Shown: positions 1-7,664 of the stretch, one piece after another
Layout of the letters: each line of letters opens with the position of its first letter
Position numbering within the stretch: position 1 is the first letter of the stretch
Assembly (NCBI GenBank): GCA_041749275.1
Contig: JBGTBQ010000315.1
Span: forward strand, 1-16,697
Length of the DNA stretch: 16,697 nt
Reading direction: 5' to 3'
Source: JBGTBQ01 sp041749275
Lineage (GTDB): Bacteria; Acidobacteriota; Blastocatellia; Pyrinomonadales; Pyrinomonadaceae
Notes under the pieces: generated by a model
Told to the model about the DNA's origin: nothing
What the model saw: the letters and a program-made list of their open reading frames with translations, nothing else
Databases searched by the model: none
Position numbers and translations under genes: made by a program

Positions 1-1
1 G

Positions 2-1363
2 CCGACGCCGCCCGCCGGCGCGAAGCCGCTGGCCGCGCCGGCGCCGCTCGTCAACAAGGTGCTCGCGAACGGGCTTGAAGTGATCGTGCTCGAAGATCAC
101 TCCGTCCCGCTCGTGACGGTCGAGATGGCTGTTCGGAACGGCTCGTTCACCGAGCCGCCAGAACTGAACGGACTCTCGCACCTCTACGAGCACATGTTTT
201 TTAAGCCGAGTCGCGAGATCTTCATGCGTGCGTCGTATCTGAAGACGATTGACCAACTCGGCATCGTCTACAACGGCGAGACGCGCGAGGAGATCGTTAA
301 CTATTACTTCACGACGACCACGCCGAACTTCCCCGTGGCGATGCGTTTTATGAGCGACATGGCGCGTTACCAGACCTTCGACGAAGAGCAGTTCGAGCGG
401 GAGCGCGAGGTCGTCATCGGCGAACTCGACCGACACGAATCGAACCCTTACGGCCCCATCGGCGAGGAGATGAACAAGCGTCTGTTCTATAAGTTTCCGA
501 GCCGCAAAAGCCCCGGCGGCAACCGCGCAACCGTGCGGGCCGCGACGACCGATATGATGCGCCTCATCCAGAGCCGCTACTATGTCCCGAACAACTCGGC
601 CATCATCGTGACGGGCGACGTTACCCCGCCGGAAGTTTTCCGTCAGGTCGAAGAGTTGTTCGGCGACTGGGCGCAAGCCGAAGAACCGTTCAAGAAGTTT
701 CCGCTTGTCGAGCACCCGCCGCTCCCGAAGAGCGAGGGCGCGGTCTTGAAGAGTCCCGTGCAGAATGTCGTCCTTAACATCGGCTGGCACGGCCCGTCCG
801 TCGGTAAGGATGACGAGGCGACTTACGCGGCGGATGTCTTCTCCTTCATCCTGCGCCAGCCCAACTCGCGCTTCCAACGCGCGCTCGTTGACACCGGACT
901 CGTAACCGGCGTCGGCATCAGCTACTACACGCAGCGCAACGTCGGCCCCATCCAGATCATCGCGCAGACCACGCCCGGCAAGGCCCGCGCCGCGCTGAAG
1001 GCGATCTACAAAGAGGTCTCGCACTTCAACGACCCTGACTACTTCACCGACGAGCAGTTGGAGAGCGCGAAGGGGCTGCTGGAGGCCGATGACCTCTACG
1101 GGCGCGAGAAGCTCTCGGAGTATTCGCACACGATCAGCTTCTGGTGGTCTTCCACGGGGCTGGACTACTTCCGCGGTTATCTGCCGCGCCTGCGCGCCAC
1201 CTCGCGCGCCGACATCAGCCGCTACGTCACGACCTATATACAGGGCAAGCCGCACGTCGGTCTCGCCCTGATGAGCGAAGAGTCGGCGAAGGCGGCGGGC
1301 CTGACGCCGGAGGATTTAATCGGCTCGGGGCGGACTTCGACCGCGACCGCAACCGGTCAATGA
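2..1363 (+). CDS. M16 family zinc peptidase, catalytic subunit (5' end missing)
   Basis: This is a pitrilysin/insulinase-type (M16) metallopeptidase, a family that cleaves peptides inside a clam-shell chamber. The frame is open from base 2, so the true start and any signal peptide lie outside the window; the first visible residues form a Pro/Ala-rich linker. A GTG at 59 sits within the conserved first strand and is not the likely start. Counting from that codon, the inverted zinc motif HLYEH gives H41, E44 and H45, and E122 fits the canonical HxxEH-x76-E third ligand. Both M16 halves (peptidase plus C-terminal inactive domain) are present, ending in a Thr/Ala-rich tail. The next gene, 40 bp downstream on the same strand, is an M16 protein without the zinc motif, which suggests an active/inactive pair in one operon. 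The substrate cannot be told. Confidence 0.93.
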   Translation, partial: PTPPAGAKPLAAPAPLVNKVLANGLEVIVLEDHSVPLVTVEMAVRNGSFTEPPELNGLSHLYEHMFFKPSREIFMRASYLKTIDQLGIVYNGETREEIVNYYFTTTTPNFPVAMRFMSDMARYQTFDEEQFEREREVVIGELDRHESNPYGPIGEEMNKRLFYKFPSRKSPGGNRATVRAATTDMMRLIQSRYYVPNNSAIIVTGDVTPPEVFRQVEELFGDWAQAEEPFKKFPLVEHPPLPKSEGAVLKSPVQNVVLNIGWHGPSVGKDDEATYAADVFSFILRQPNSRFQRALVDTGLVTGVGISYYTQRNVGPIQIIAQTTPGKARAALKAIYKEVSHFNDPDYFTDEQLESAKGLLEADDLYGREKLSEYSHTISFWWSSTGLDYFRGYLPRLRATSRADISRYVTTYIQGKPHVGLALMSEESAKAAGLTPEDLIGSGRTSTATATGQ

Positions 1364-1403
1364 GCAAAGGGCGTCGCGTTTGCGCGGCATTGATGAGACA
1401 GCG

Positions 1404-2807
1404 ATGAAGAGATTAAAAATCAGCTTGCAACTCGCAACAGTGCTCGGCCTCGTGCTGACTTTATCAACGCAGACGGCAGCGCAGGAGACGACGGCGCCTC
1501 AGACGGTCGCGCCGTCGCGCGCGGCGGCGGATGCACAGACGGCCAAGTCCCTGACCGACGCCGCGCGTCTCGTCACTGAGTTCGAGGTGAACGGACTAAA
1601 GGTGATCGTCAAGCGGCGCGCGGGGAGCCAGACGGTCGCCGCCGGTCTCTTCATCCGCGGCGGCGCGCGGAACGTCACCGCCGAGAACGCGGGCATCGAA
1701 GCGTTGATGTTGGACGTGGCGACCGAGGCGAGCGCGAACTTCCCGCTCGAACGGATGCGGGCCGAGTTAGCGCGCATGGGCACGGGCATCAGCTACGGCA
1801 TCAACTACGACTACTCGGCGCTGACGTTCGGCAGCACGCGCGCCAACTTCGACCGCTCGTGGGAGATTTTCACGGACGCGGCGCTGCGACCCTCGTTCAA
1901 GCCCAAAGACTTCGAGCGCGTCAAGAACCGCCTCATCGTCTCGCGCAGCGACGACGCCGACACGCCCGACTCGCACCTCCAACTCCTACAGGCGAAGGCC
2001 GCCTACGCCGGCCATCCGTACCTGAACGACCCGCGCGGGACGGTTGAGTCCGTCAGCCGCATCAAGCTCGAAGACGTGCGCCGCTACCATCAGCAGTTGA
2101 TGCAGACTTCGCGGCTGCTCATCGTAGCCGTGGGCAACATTGACCCCGAACAGTTCCGCCGTCGCGTCGAAGCTACCTTCGGCAAACTGCCGCGCGGCGA
2201 CTATCGCGCGTCGCCGCTGCCGGAACTCGCTTTCGCGGCGCAGACCGTCGAGGTGACGCCGCGCGCCCTGCCGACCAACTACGTGCAGGGCGTCTTCGTC
2301 GCGCCCTCGCTCGCGTCGCCCGACTACTACCCGATGCAGGTCGCTTCGTCCATCCTGCAAAACCGAGTCTTCCTTGAAATCCGCGCCCGGCGCAATCTCT
2401 CTTACGCGCCGGATGCTTTCCTCCGCACGCAGGGGGCGAACCTCGGCGGCATCTACGTCACCTCGACGGATGCGAACCAGTCGGTGCGGCTCATGCTCGC
2501 GGAGATTAGAAACCTCCAGTCTACCGGAATCTCGCAGGACGACCTCGCCGGCGTGGTCCAGCACTACCTGACGCGCCACTACCTCGGACAGGAGACCAAC
2601 GCGGCGCAGGCGGGCGAGCTGGCGCAATATGAGTTGCTCGGCGGCGGCTGGCGCAAATCCACGGACTTCCTTGAACGCCTGCGCGCCGTCACGCCGTCGG
2701 ACGTGCAGCGCGTCGCCAGCGCCTACATGCGGAACATCCGCTTCGTCGTCCTCGGCGACCCGGAGAGGATTGACAAGAGAGTGTTCACGGGGCAGGCGGG
2801 AGAATAG
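1404..2807 (+). CDS. M16 family peptidase-like protein, non-catalytic partner, secreted
   Basis: This 467-residue M16-fold protein starts at ATG 1404, because the next residues form a clean signal peptide (MKRLK, then a hydrophobic stretch ending TQTAAQ); an upstream TTG at 1380 would place extra polar residues before it. The fold is recognisable (FEVNGLKVIVKRRAGSQTVA, later AVGNIDPEQF), but where the catalytic protein has HxxEH this one reads GIEALMLD, so the zinc ligands are absent. In two-gene bacterial M16 systems and in mitochondrial processing peptidase, one subunit is catalytic and the other helps bind substrate; I infer the same division here with the upstream gene. Only a weak ribosome-binding sequence (GAGACA) precedes the ATG, consistent with translation following the upstream gene. 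It ends at a large hairpin terminator. Confidence 0.92.
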   Translation: MKRLKISLQLATVLGLVLTLSTQTAAQETTAPQTVAPSRAAADAQTAKSLTDAARLVTEFEVNGLKVIVKRRAGSQTVAAGLFIRGGARNVTAENAGIEALMLDVATEASANFPLERMRAELARMGTGISYGINYDYSALTFGSTRANFDRSWEIFTDAALRPSFKPKDFERVKNRLIVSRSDDADTPDSHLQLLQAKAAYAGHPYLNDPRGTVESVSRIKLEDVRRYHQQLMQTSRLLIVAVGNIDPEQFRRRVEATFGKLPRGDYRASPLPELAFAAQTVEVTPRALPTNYVQGVFVAPSLASPDYYPMQVASSILQNRVFLEIRARRNLSYAPDAFLRTQGANLGGIYVTSTDANQSVRLMLAEIRNLQSTGISQDDLAGVVQHYLTRHYLGQETNAAQAGELAQYELLGGGWRKSTDFLERLRAVTPSDVQRVASAYMRNIRFVVLGDPERIDKRVFTGQAGE

Positions 2808-2811
2808 AGGA

Positions 2812-2895
2812 AGGCCAGAAGTAGAAAGGCGCCGGGCAAAAGTAAGGAGGCGGCAACCTCTTCACTTTTGCCCGGCGCCTTTTTACTTCTGGCCT
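2812..2895. terminator. Long bidirectional hairpin terminator between convergent genes
   Basis: Arms 2812-2843 and 2864-2895 are 32 nt each and complementary at 31 of 32 positions. The 20-nt centre adds an inner GAGG/CCTC stem (2847-2850 with 2857-2860), leaving a 6-nt CGGCAA loop. Inside the stem, GGCGCC is followed by TTTTT on the + strand and by a T-rich run on the - strand, so it can terminate both the M16 operon (stop 5 bp before) and the convergent protease gene (stop 7 bp after). The stem is far longer than an intrinsic terminator needs. Confidence 0.8.
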
Positions 2896-2901
2896 GATAC
2901 T

Positions 2902-4065
2902 TTACCGCTCAAGCTCGCTCATGAGTTTCTTGTACATCTCCGCGTCGAGCGGCTTCAGTCGCTGCGCTTGCGCGTGTGCCGCGGCGCGGTCGCCGAGTTC
3001 GGCGTAGGCCATGCCGAGGTTGTAATAACCTTCAGCAAGGTCGGGCCGGAGGAGGACGGCCCGCGCATAGGATTCGACGGCCCGGTGATAGTTGCCGGCG
3101 TAGTAGTATGCATCGCCGAGCTTGTTGTGCGCCTCGTAGGAGTTGGGGCGCAGGCGCAGCGCTTGTTGGAAGGCGCGGATGGCGTCGTGGTTCTTGCCCT
3201 GCTTGACCTTGCAGAAGCCGACCTGTATCCACGCTTCGGCGCGGTCGGGGTTCTTATTCACGGCGTTCTCGAAATAGCCGAGCGCGCTGTCGTAGTTGCC
3301 GAGCCAGAGCGAGTTCAAACCGTTGCGGTACGACCACTCGGCCAGCGAGTCCGACTTCTGCGCGTTTCGGTTCTTCGCCACCTCGTCGAAGCTCAGGAGT
3401 TTTTCGCCCGCGTTGAGTTCCGCCACGCGCGCCACGCCGAGCGCGAGGTTGATGTTCTGTCCATTCATCACGCGGATGGTGACGACGCCGACCACCTGCC
3501 CCTTCATGTTGAAGACGGGGCTGCCGGAATTGCCGTGCGAAATGGGCGCGGTGATCTGGATGATCTTGCCGAGAGAAGGCACCTCACGCACCGCCGAGAC
3601 GATGCCGTCCGACACGGAGCCTTCCAGACGCAGAGGGTTCCCGATGACGAAAATCTTCTCGCCCTCTTCGGGCAGAGCGATGCTCGTCTCGACCGCGCGC
3701 GAACGCTCCTCAGCCGCACGCACGTCGAGCAGCGCAAGATCGCCTTCGGCGTCCACCGCCAGAAAGCCCTCGACCGCGTAAGTCCGGCCCTTGCCCTCGA
3801 AGGTTCGCACCTCGGCGCGGCTCGCACCCTCGACGACGTGCAGGTTCGTCAAGACCTCGCCGGGGCGGACGAAGAAGCCGCTGCCCGTGACCTTGACCTC
3901 GCCCTTCTCGTCGTAGGTGACGACGGAGACGACCGACGGCTTGACCCGCCGGACGAGTTCGGGGAGTGATTCTTCCACGGTTGGGGAAGTAGCGGCGCCG
4001 CCGGTCTGCGCGAGCAGGGGGAACAGAACGAGCGCCAGCAAGAGGGACGCCTTGCGTTTCAACAT
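2902..4065 (-). CDS. Secreted trypsin-like serine protease with C-terminal TPR repeats
   Basis: The 387-residue protein has a signal peptide (MLKRKASLLLALVLFPLLAQ), an HtrA-like trypsin domain (about residues 33-215) and TPR repeats (about 246-381). The complete triad is visible: H76 in LTNLHVVEG, D109 in AEGDLALLDV and S180 in HGNSGSPVF, so it should be active outside the cytoplasm. HtrA/Deg proteases normally carry PDZ domains after the protease; here at least three TPRs (motifs such as AHNKLGDAYYYAGNYHRAVE) replace them, which points to protein-protein docking rather than C-terminus recognition. The ATG at 4065 is chosen because the signal peptide begins there; the RBS is weak. A possible promoter lies about 110 bp upstream. 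It converges on the M16 operon, another set of secreted proteases. Confidence 0.92.
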   Translation of the reverse strand: MLKRKASLLLALVLFPLLAQTGGAATSPTVEESLPELVRRVKPSVVSVVTYDEKGEVKVTGSGFFVRPGEVLTNLHVVEGASRAEVRTFEGKGRTYAVEGFLAVDAEGDLALLDVRAAEERSRAVETSIALPEEGEKIFVIGNPLRLEGSVSDGIVSAVREVPSLGKIIQITAPISHGNSGSPVFNMKGQVVGVVTIRVMNGQNINLALGVARVAELNAGEKLLSFDEVAKNRNAQKSDSLAEWSYRNGLNSLWLGNYDSALGYFENAVNKNPDRAEAWIQVGFCKVKQGKNHDAIRAFQQALRLRPNSYEAHNKLGDAYYYAGNYHRAVESYARAVLLRPDLAEGYYNLGMAYAELGDRAAAHAQAQRLKPLDAEMYKKLMSELER

Positions 4066-4174
4066 CTTGGCTTACTCTTTCAAGTGATTGCGCCGCGTCA
4101 TCCGCGGCACGCTTGGGCGGGATACAAACCCTGTGACGGTTGCTCGACGCCGGGTCGGAAACCGGCAACGACAG

Positions 4175-4202
4175 AGTATGCTTTAAGAAACCGCGAAGTC
4201 AA
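4175..4202 (-). promoter_or_regulatory. Possible sigma-70-like promoter for the serine protease gene
   Basis: On the minus strand TTGACT (4197-4202) is followed after 16 nt by CATACT (4175-4180), matching TTGACA at 5 of 6 and TATAAT at 4 of 6 positions. It points at the protease gene, with about 100 nt of leader. Identified by eye only. Confidence 0.4.
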
Positions 4203-4299
4203 CCATTTTGTCGCGAAACTGTGTCAGCAGACGGGCCGGTTGCGAAAAACGCGGAAAAGTCGAGGATTCAAGCGGGGCCGAACGACGGTCGGAGTGAGC

Positions 4300-4336
4300 G
4301 AGGGAGGCAGCCTCCGTTTCGGAGACCGCCTCCCTC
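4300..4336. terminator. Compound hairpin in the 310-bp spacer after the E1 gene
   Basis: GAGGGAGGC (4300-4308) pairs with GCCTCCCTC (4328-4336), and an inner CTCCG/CGGAG stem (4312-4316 with 4320-4324) closes a TTT loop. It lies about 40 bp beyond the stop of the minus-strand E1 gene, where a terminator is expected, but no T-run follows on that strand; CTCTTTAT follows on the plus strand. It may be a stabilising 3' end or a weak terminator. The rest of the spacer 4066-4375 holds the proposed promoter and no convincing gene. Confidence 0.45.
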
Positions 4337-4375
4337 TTTATCGGCGCAAAGGCCGGCGCACCTTAGCGCGTCCAC

Positions 4376-6496
4376 TCAGTAGCTATTGAGTTCCGTGATC
4401 GAGCGCGCCACGTCTTCGACCTGTGGGAGGATGGTCTCTTCGAGCACGGGCGCGTAGGCGACGAAGGTGTCGAGCGCGGCGACGCGGCGCACCGGCGCGT
4501 CGAGGTGCTCGAACAGTTCGTCGCCTACGCGCGCGGCCACTTCGGCGCCGAAGCCGTGCGTGCGCGTGTCCTCGTGGGCGACGATGAGCTTGCCCGTCTT
4601 CTTGACCGTGCGCGCGACGGCTTCCCAGTCGTAGGGCGCGAGCGTCCGCAGATCAATCACTTCGACGCTGATGCCCTGTTGCTGCTCGGCCTGTTTGGCG
4701 GCGACGAGCGAGCGCTGGACAAGCGCACCGTAGGTAATGATGGAGAGGTCTGCGCCCTCGCGCGCCGTGCGAGCCTTGCCGAACGGAATCATGAAGCCGT
4801 CGGGCGGATACTGCGACTTGTTGTACGCCTGCCGGTAGAGATGTTTGTGTTCGAGAAAGATGACGGGATCGTCGCACCGAATGGCCGTCCGCAACAGGCC
4901 GTTCGCGTCGAGCGCGTTCGAGGGATAGACGACCCGCAGGCCGGGCACGTGTGTAAAAATCGTATCGCCCGACTGCGAGTGATAGACGGCGCCGCCCCTC
5001 AAATAACCGCCGACGGGGACGCGGATGACGACGGGGCACTTCCACTCGTTCGCCGAGCGCCAGCGGATGAGCGCCAGCTCGTTACGAATCTGGTGATAGG
5101 CGGGCCAGATGTAGTCGAAGAACTGTATCTCGACGACGGGCTTCATCCCGCGCGTCGCCATGCCGATGGCGCGACCGACGATGTTCGCTTCGGCGAGCGG
5201 AGAGTTGTAGACGCGCGCCGAGCCGAACTTGCGTTGCAGGTTCGCGGTGACTTTGAAGACCCCGCCCTTGCCTTTCACCTTTTCTAAAGTCTGCTCGCGT
5301 GAGCAGTCGGCCACGTCCTCGCCGAAGACGACGATGGACGGGTCGCGCGCCATCTCTTCATGAAGACAGCGGTTGATGAGGTCAACCATCGTGCCCGCGT
5401 TTCCCGAAAGTTCGGCACCCTCTTCCGTGTCGAACTCCCGCGAGGTCGGGTCAACATCCGGCGAGTAGATGAAGTCGGTCGCGGTCGAGGGGTCGGGCGC
5501 GGGGGCGGCGAGCGCGATGTCGGTCGCCTCGTTCACCTCGCGGTCAATATCGTTCTTGATTTTCTGCAACTCCTCCTGCGTGGCGAACCCTTCGTCAATC
5601 AAGAGCGCGCCGAACTTCTTGACGGGGTCGCGCTCGGCGTCCGACGTGCGTTCTTCGTCGGAGCGGTAGAGCTTCTCGTCATCCGAGAGCGAGTGCGAGT
5701 AAGGACGAATCACCGTCGCGTGGACGAGCGCCGGGCCTTTCCGCGCGCGGCAGTATGCGACCGCGCGCCGGAGCGTTTCGAGCGACTCCACGGGGTCTGT
5801 GCCGTCGCATTTCTGGACGTAAAGATCAGGGAAGCCGGCAACCAGTTTTGACACGTCGCCCCCGGCGGTCTGCACCTCGACGGGCACGCTGATGGCATAG
5901 CCGTTATCTTCGATGAGGAAGAGCACCGGCAGCTTCAAATTGCTCGACGTGTTCAAAGCCTCCCAGAACTCGCCCTCGCTCGTCGTCCCGTCGCCAGCCG
6001 AACAGTAGACGACCTCATCACCTTTGAATCCCGTCACCTTGTCTTTAATCTCTTCAATCAAGGAGGCGCGATAGCTCGCTTCGGCGGCCCCGACAGCCTG
6101 CAAGAACTGCGTTCCCGTCGGCGACGACTGCGTGACGATGTTGTATTTCGTGTGGCCCCAGTGCGAGGGCATCTGGCGACCGTGCGAGCTGGGATCTTCG
6201 CCCGCGCCGACCGCCGCCAGCAGCATTTCGAGCGGCGTCACGCCGAGTTGCAGACAGAGAGCGCGGTCGCGGTAGTACGGGTAGAACCAGTCATAGCCCG
6301 ACTTCAGCGCGAGGCCGGCGGCGGTCAGCACGGCCTCGTGCCCCGCGCCCGAAATCTGGAAATAGATTTTGTTCTGTCCCTTGAGCTGAATCTCCTTGTC
6401 GTCCAGACGCCGCGACAGATACATCGTCCGGTAAATCCCGACCATCTGTTCGCGGCCCAAGCCTCGGTGCTCGCGCGCTTTAACTTCGGTCGCCAT
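4376..6496 (-). CDS. Fused alpha/beta E1 component of a 2-oxoacid dehydrogenase complex
   Basis: This single 706-residue chain carries both halves of a thiamine-diphosphate-dependent E1 that decarboxylates a 2-oxoacid and passes the acyl group to lipoyl-E2. The alpha half (about 10-335) contains the ThDP/Mg motif GDGTTSEGEFWEAL (GDG at 168-170) ending in EDN (196-198), and the PYSHSLSDDEKLYR phosphorylation-loop-like segment. After an acidic linker the beta half (about 369-706) has the SPLAE motif with the Glu that contacts ThDP, and a transketolase C-terminal domain. Alpha and beta are separate genes in most bacteria with branched-chain or pyruvate E1 of this type. The ATG at 6496 is preferred over a GTG at 6553 because GGAG lies 11 nt upstream and family similarity begins there. 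No E2 or E3 gene is adjacent, so the substrate (pyruvate or branched-chain 2-oxoacid) is undecided. Confidence 0.93.
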   Translation of the reverse strand: MATEVKAREHRGLGREQMVGIYRTMYLSRRLDDKEIQLKGQNKIYFQISGAGHEAVLTAAGLALKSGYDWFYPYYRDRALCLQLGVTPLEMLLAAVGAGEDPSSHGRQMPSHWGHTKYNIVTQSSPTGTQFLQAVGAAEASYRASLIEEIKDKVTGFKGDEVVYCSAGDGTTSEGEFWEALNTSSNLKLPVLFLIEDNGYAISVPVEVQTAGGDVSKLVAGFPDLYVQKCDGTDPVESLETLRRAVAYCRARKGPALVHATVIRPYSHSLSDDEKLYRSDEERTSDAERDPVKKFGALLIDEGFATQEELQKIKNDIDREVNEATDIALAAPAPDPSTATDFIYSPDVDPTSREFDTEEGAELSGNAGTMVDLINRCLHEEMARDPSIVVFGEDVADCSREQTLEKVKGKGGVFKVTANLQRKFGSARVYNSPLAEANIVGRAIGMATRGMKPVVEIQFFDYIWPAYHQIRNELALIRWRSANEWKCPVVIRVPVGGYLRGGAVYHSQSGDTIFTHVPGLRVVYPSNALDANGLLRTAIRCDDPVIFLEHKHLYRQAYNKSQYPPDGFMIPFGKARTAREGADLSIITYGALVQRSLVAAKQAEQQQGISVEVIDLRTLAPYDWEAVARTVKKTGKLIVAHEDTRTHGFGAEVAARVGDELFEHLDAPVRRVAALDTFVAYAPVLEETILPQVEDVARSITELNSY

Positions 6497-6604
6497 AATT
6501 GCTAAATCTCCTGTTATAAAAATTCGGTTTATAGCTATCGAGTTCAGCGACACTTAACTCGACAAATAGCTCGTCTCACGCAACTCGCAACCTTGTCGAA
6601 GCGC

Positions 6605-6710
6605 GGCAACGAGTCTGCGAAGCAGACGGGAGAGTAAAGCCCCGCACGAAGGCCGCAGGCCGCGGTGCGGGGGTTCGCCGCCCACCCGCACGGAGTCTGC
6701 GTTAGCAGAC
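6605..6710. repeat. Left multi-hairpin end of the transposase element
   Basis: It contains in order hairpin a (GTCTGC 6613-6618, GCAGAC 6622-6627, loop GAA), a GC hairpin (CCCCGCAC 6640-6647 with GTGCGGGG 6665-6672) and hairpin b (GTCTGC 6695-6700, GCAGAC 6705-6710, loop GTTA), with GGAG overlapping the foot of hairpin b. The transposase stop codon lies 12 bp beyond. Confidence 0.8.
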
Positions 6711-6721
6711 GGCAGAAGGCT

Positions 6722-7165
6722 TCAGGTCGTCCATAAATATCTTTCGTCGAATTCGATCCCATGCGCCTTCAGCAACGCTTTGAACTCGTCCTCGAATGAA
6801 GCGCGGCGATGATGCGCCTCCTGATTGCGGATGTACGCGCGCACCTTCTCGACCTGCGACTCGCTGACCGTGAACGCACCATATCGCTCCTGCCACGCGA
6901 AGCGACCGTGAGTCATTTTGTTCGCCCAACCCGAAGAGTTCGCTTTGAGCTGTTTGATGAATTCGGCCACGGCAACAGTCGGCTTGATCTTCGCAAGAAC
7001 GTGAACGTGGTCGGAGACGCCGCCAACCTCAAGTGCGATTCCGCGCAACCCGCGCGCCGTGCCGCCGAGGTATTTGTGAAGTTCCGGGCGCAGCTCGTCA
7101 GTGATGAAGGGGTGGCGCTTCTTCGTGGCGAAGACTATGTGATAGAGCAGATTAGTGTACGACAT
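6722..7165 (-). CDS. IS200/IS605-type Y1 HUH transposase, possibly RAYT
   Basis: A 147-residue protein of the Y1_Tnp superfamily, which cuts single-stranded DNA at hairpins and forms a 5'-phosphotyrosine bond. The opening MSYTNLLYHIVFATKKRHPF is characteristic. The HUH motif is H53-V54-H55 in SDHVHVLAKI, and the nucleophile is probably Y111 in VRAYIRNQEAHHRR. The length is normal and the frame intact, so it may be active. The ATG at 7165 has GGAGG 8 nt upstream. No accessory TnpB/IscB gene is present. The hairpins flanking it are its likely recognition sites. The cell may have domesticated it to handle REP sequences, but that is inference. Confidence 0.9.
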   Translation of the reverse strand: MSYTNLLYHIVFATKKRHPFITDELRPELHKYLGGTARGLRGIALEVGGVSDHVHVLAKIKPTVAVAEFIKQLKANSSGWANKMTHGRFAWQERYGAFTVSESQVEKVRAYIRNQEAHHRRASFEDEFKALLKAHGIEFDERYLWTT

Positions 7166-7194
7166 CGTTTCGGCCTCCGGAGCCGGCGTCTGTC

Positions 7195-7297
7195 GTCTGC
7201 TAGCGCAGACTCCATAGCCTTTCTTGCTGCTAACCCCGGACTCTGCTTCGCTCCGTCCGGGGCTTTATTCTCCCGTCTGCTTCGCAGACTTGTTGCC
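7195..7297. repeat. Right multi-hairpin end of the transposase element
   Basis: Mirror of the left end: hairpin b' (GTCTGC 7195-7200, GCAGAC 7205-7210, loop TAGC, then CTCC), a GC hairpin (CCCCGGAC 7234-7241 with GTCCGGGG 7255-7262) and hairpin a' (GTCTGC 7275-7280, GCAGAC 7284-7289, loop TTC). The GC hairpin differs from the left copy at a base pair that changed on both strands, while its loop is unrelated. It ends 25 bp beyond the stop of the TPR gene. Confidence 0.8.
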
Positions 7298-7322
7298 GCT
7301 TCCTTCTCAAAATCTCTATCAC

Positions 7323-7643
7323 TCAGTCTTCAAACTCGGTTTCAATCATCATCCGGTAATCTTCGGCCATCGAGGGGTGGCCGTGGGCGCGGGCGACCTC
7401 CATGCCGCGCTCGTAAGCCTTGCGCGCGGCCTCGCGTCGGCCCGTCTTGAGGTAGGCCGCGGCTAACATCCCGTAGGCATTGCCCTCGTCGTCGGCGCGC
7501 TGAAGATACTCGACGAGCACCTCGACCATCTCTTCGAAGCGACCGGCCTTCTCGTACTCCTTCGCCAGCCCGAACATCACCGAGGTGTTATCCGGGTCGC
7601 CTTCCAACATCAGGCGGAAGATGTCCACGCGCGACGCGCCCAT
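7323..7643 (-). CDS. Small TPR (tetratricopeptide) protein
   Basis: A 106-residue cytoplasmic protein, no signal peptide, made of about two and a half TPR-like helical hairpins (for example NTSVMFGLAKEYEKAGRFEE and NAYGMLAAAYLKTGRREAAR). TPRs bind other proteins; the partner is unknown. The ATG at 7643 is preferred over a TTG at 7652, because GGAGG lies 10 nt before the ATG but directly abuts the TTG. It is the last gene of a three-gene run, about 20 bp after its upstream neighbour, so co-transcription with the nucleotidyltransferase pair is likely, though a functional link is not shown. Confidence 0.82.
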   Translation of the reverse strand: MGASRVDIFRLMLEGDPDNTSVMFGLAKEYEKAGRFEEMVEVLVEYLQRADDEGNAYGMLAAAYLKTGRREAARKAYERGMEVARAHGHPSMAEDYRMMIETEFED

Positions 7644-7664
7644 ACTCTTCAAACCTCCAACCGC

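Larger units (their letters stand above)
6605..7297 (-). mobile_element. IS200-type / RAYT-like element with mirror-image hairpin ends
   Basis: A 693-bp unit with one HUH transposase gene. The outer 40 nt of each end (6605-6644 and 7258-7297) are inverted copies matching at 38 of 40. Each end contains the same series of hairpins in mirror order: GTCTGC-GAA-GCAGAC, a GC hairpin, then GTCTGC-N4-GCAGAC preceded by GGAG. Similarity continues a few bases further out (GAAGC before GGCAAC). Ordinary IS200 elements have unlike left and right ends, whereas REP-associated transposases (RAYTs) are flanked by inverted REP hairpins; this arrangement fits the second better. I see no target duplication, as expected for HUH transposases. 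Confidence 0.75.

Noticed and set aside
2629..3969. Long plus-strand open frame opposite the serine protease
   Set aside because: It is antisense to a protein with an intact signal peptide, catalytic triad and TPRs; its composition is that of a high-GC shadow and it also crosses the terminator hairpin.
4225..4245. GCAGACGGG-like trace resembling the REP-like hairpin of the transposase element; a similar GCAGACGG trace occurs near 15035
   Set aside because: Only one arm is present in each place, with no complementary half, so chance similarity is likely.
6528..6556. TATAAA upstream of the E1 gene as a -10 element
   Set aside because: No acceptable -35 sequence at the right distance (TAAGTG only), so I did not list it as a promoter.
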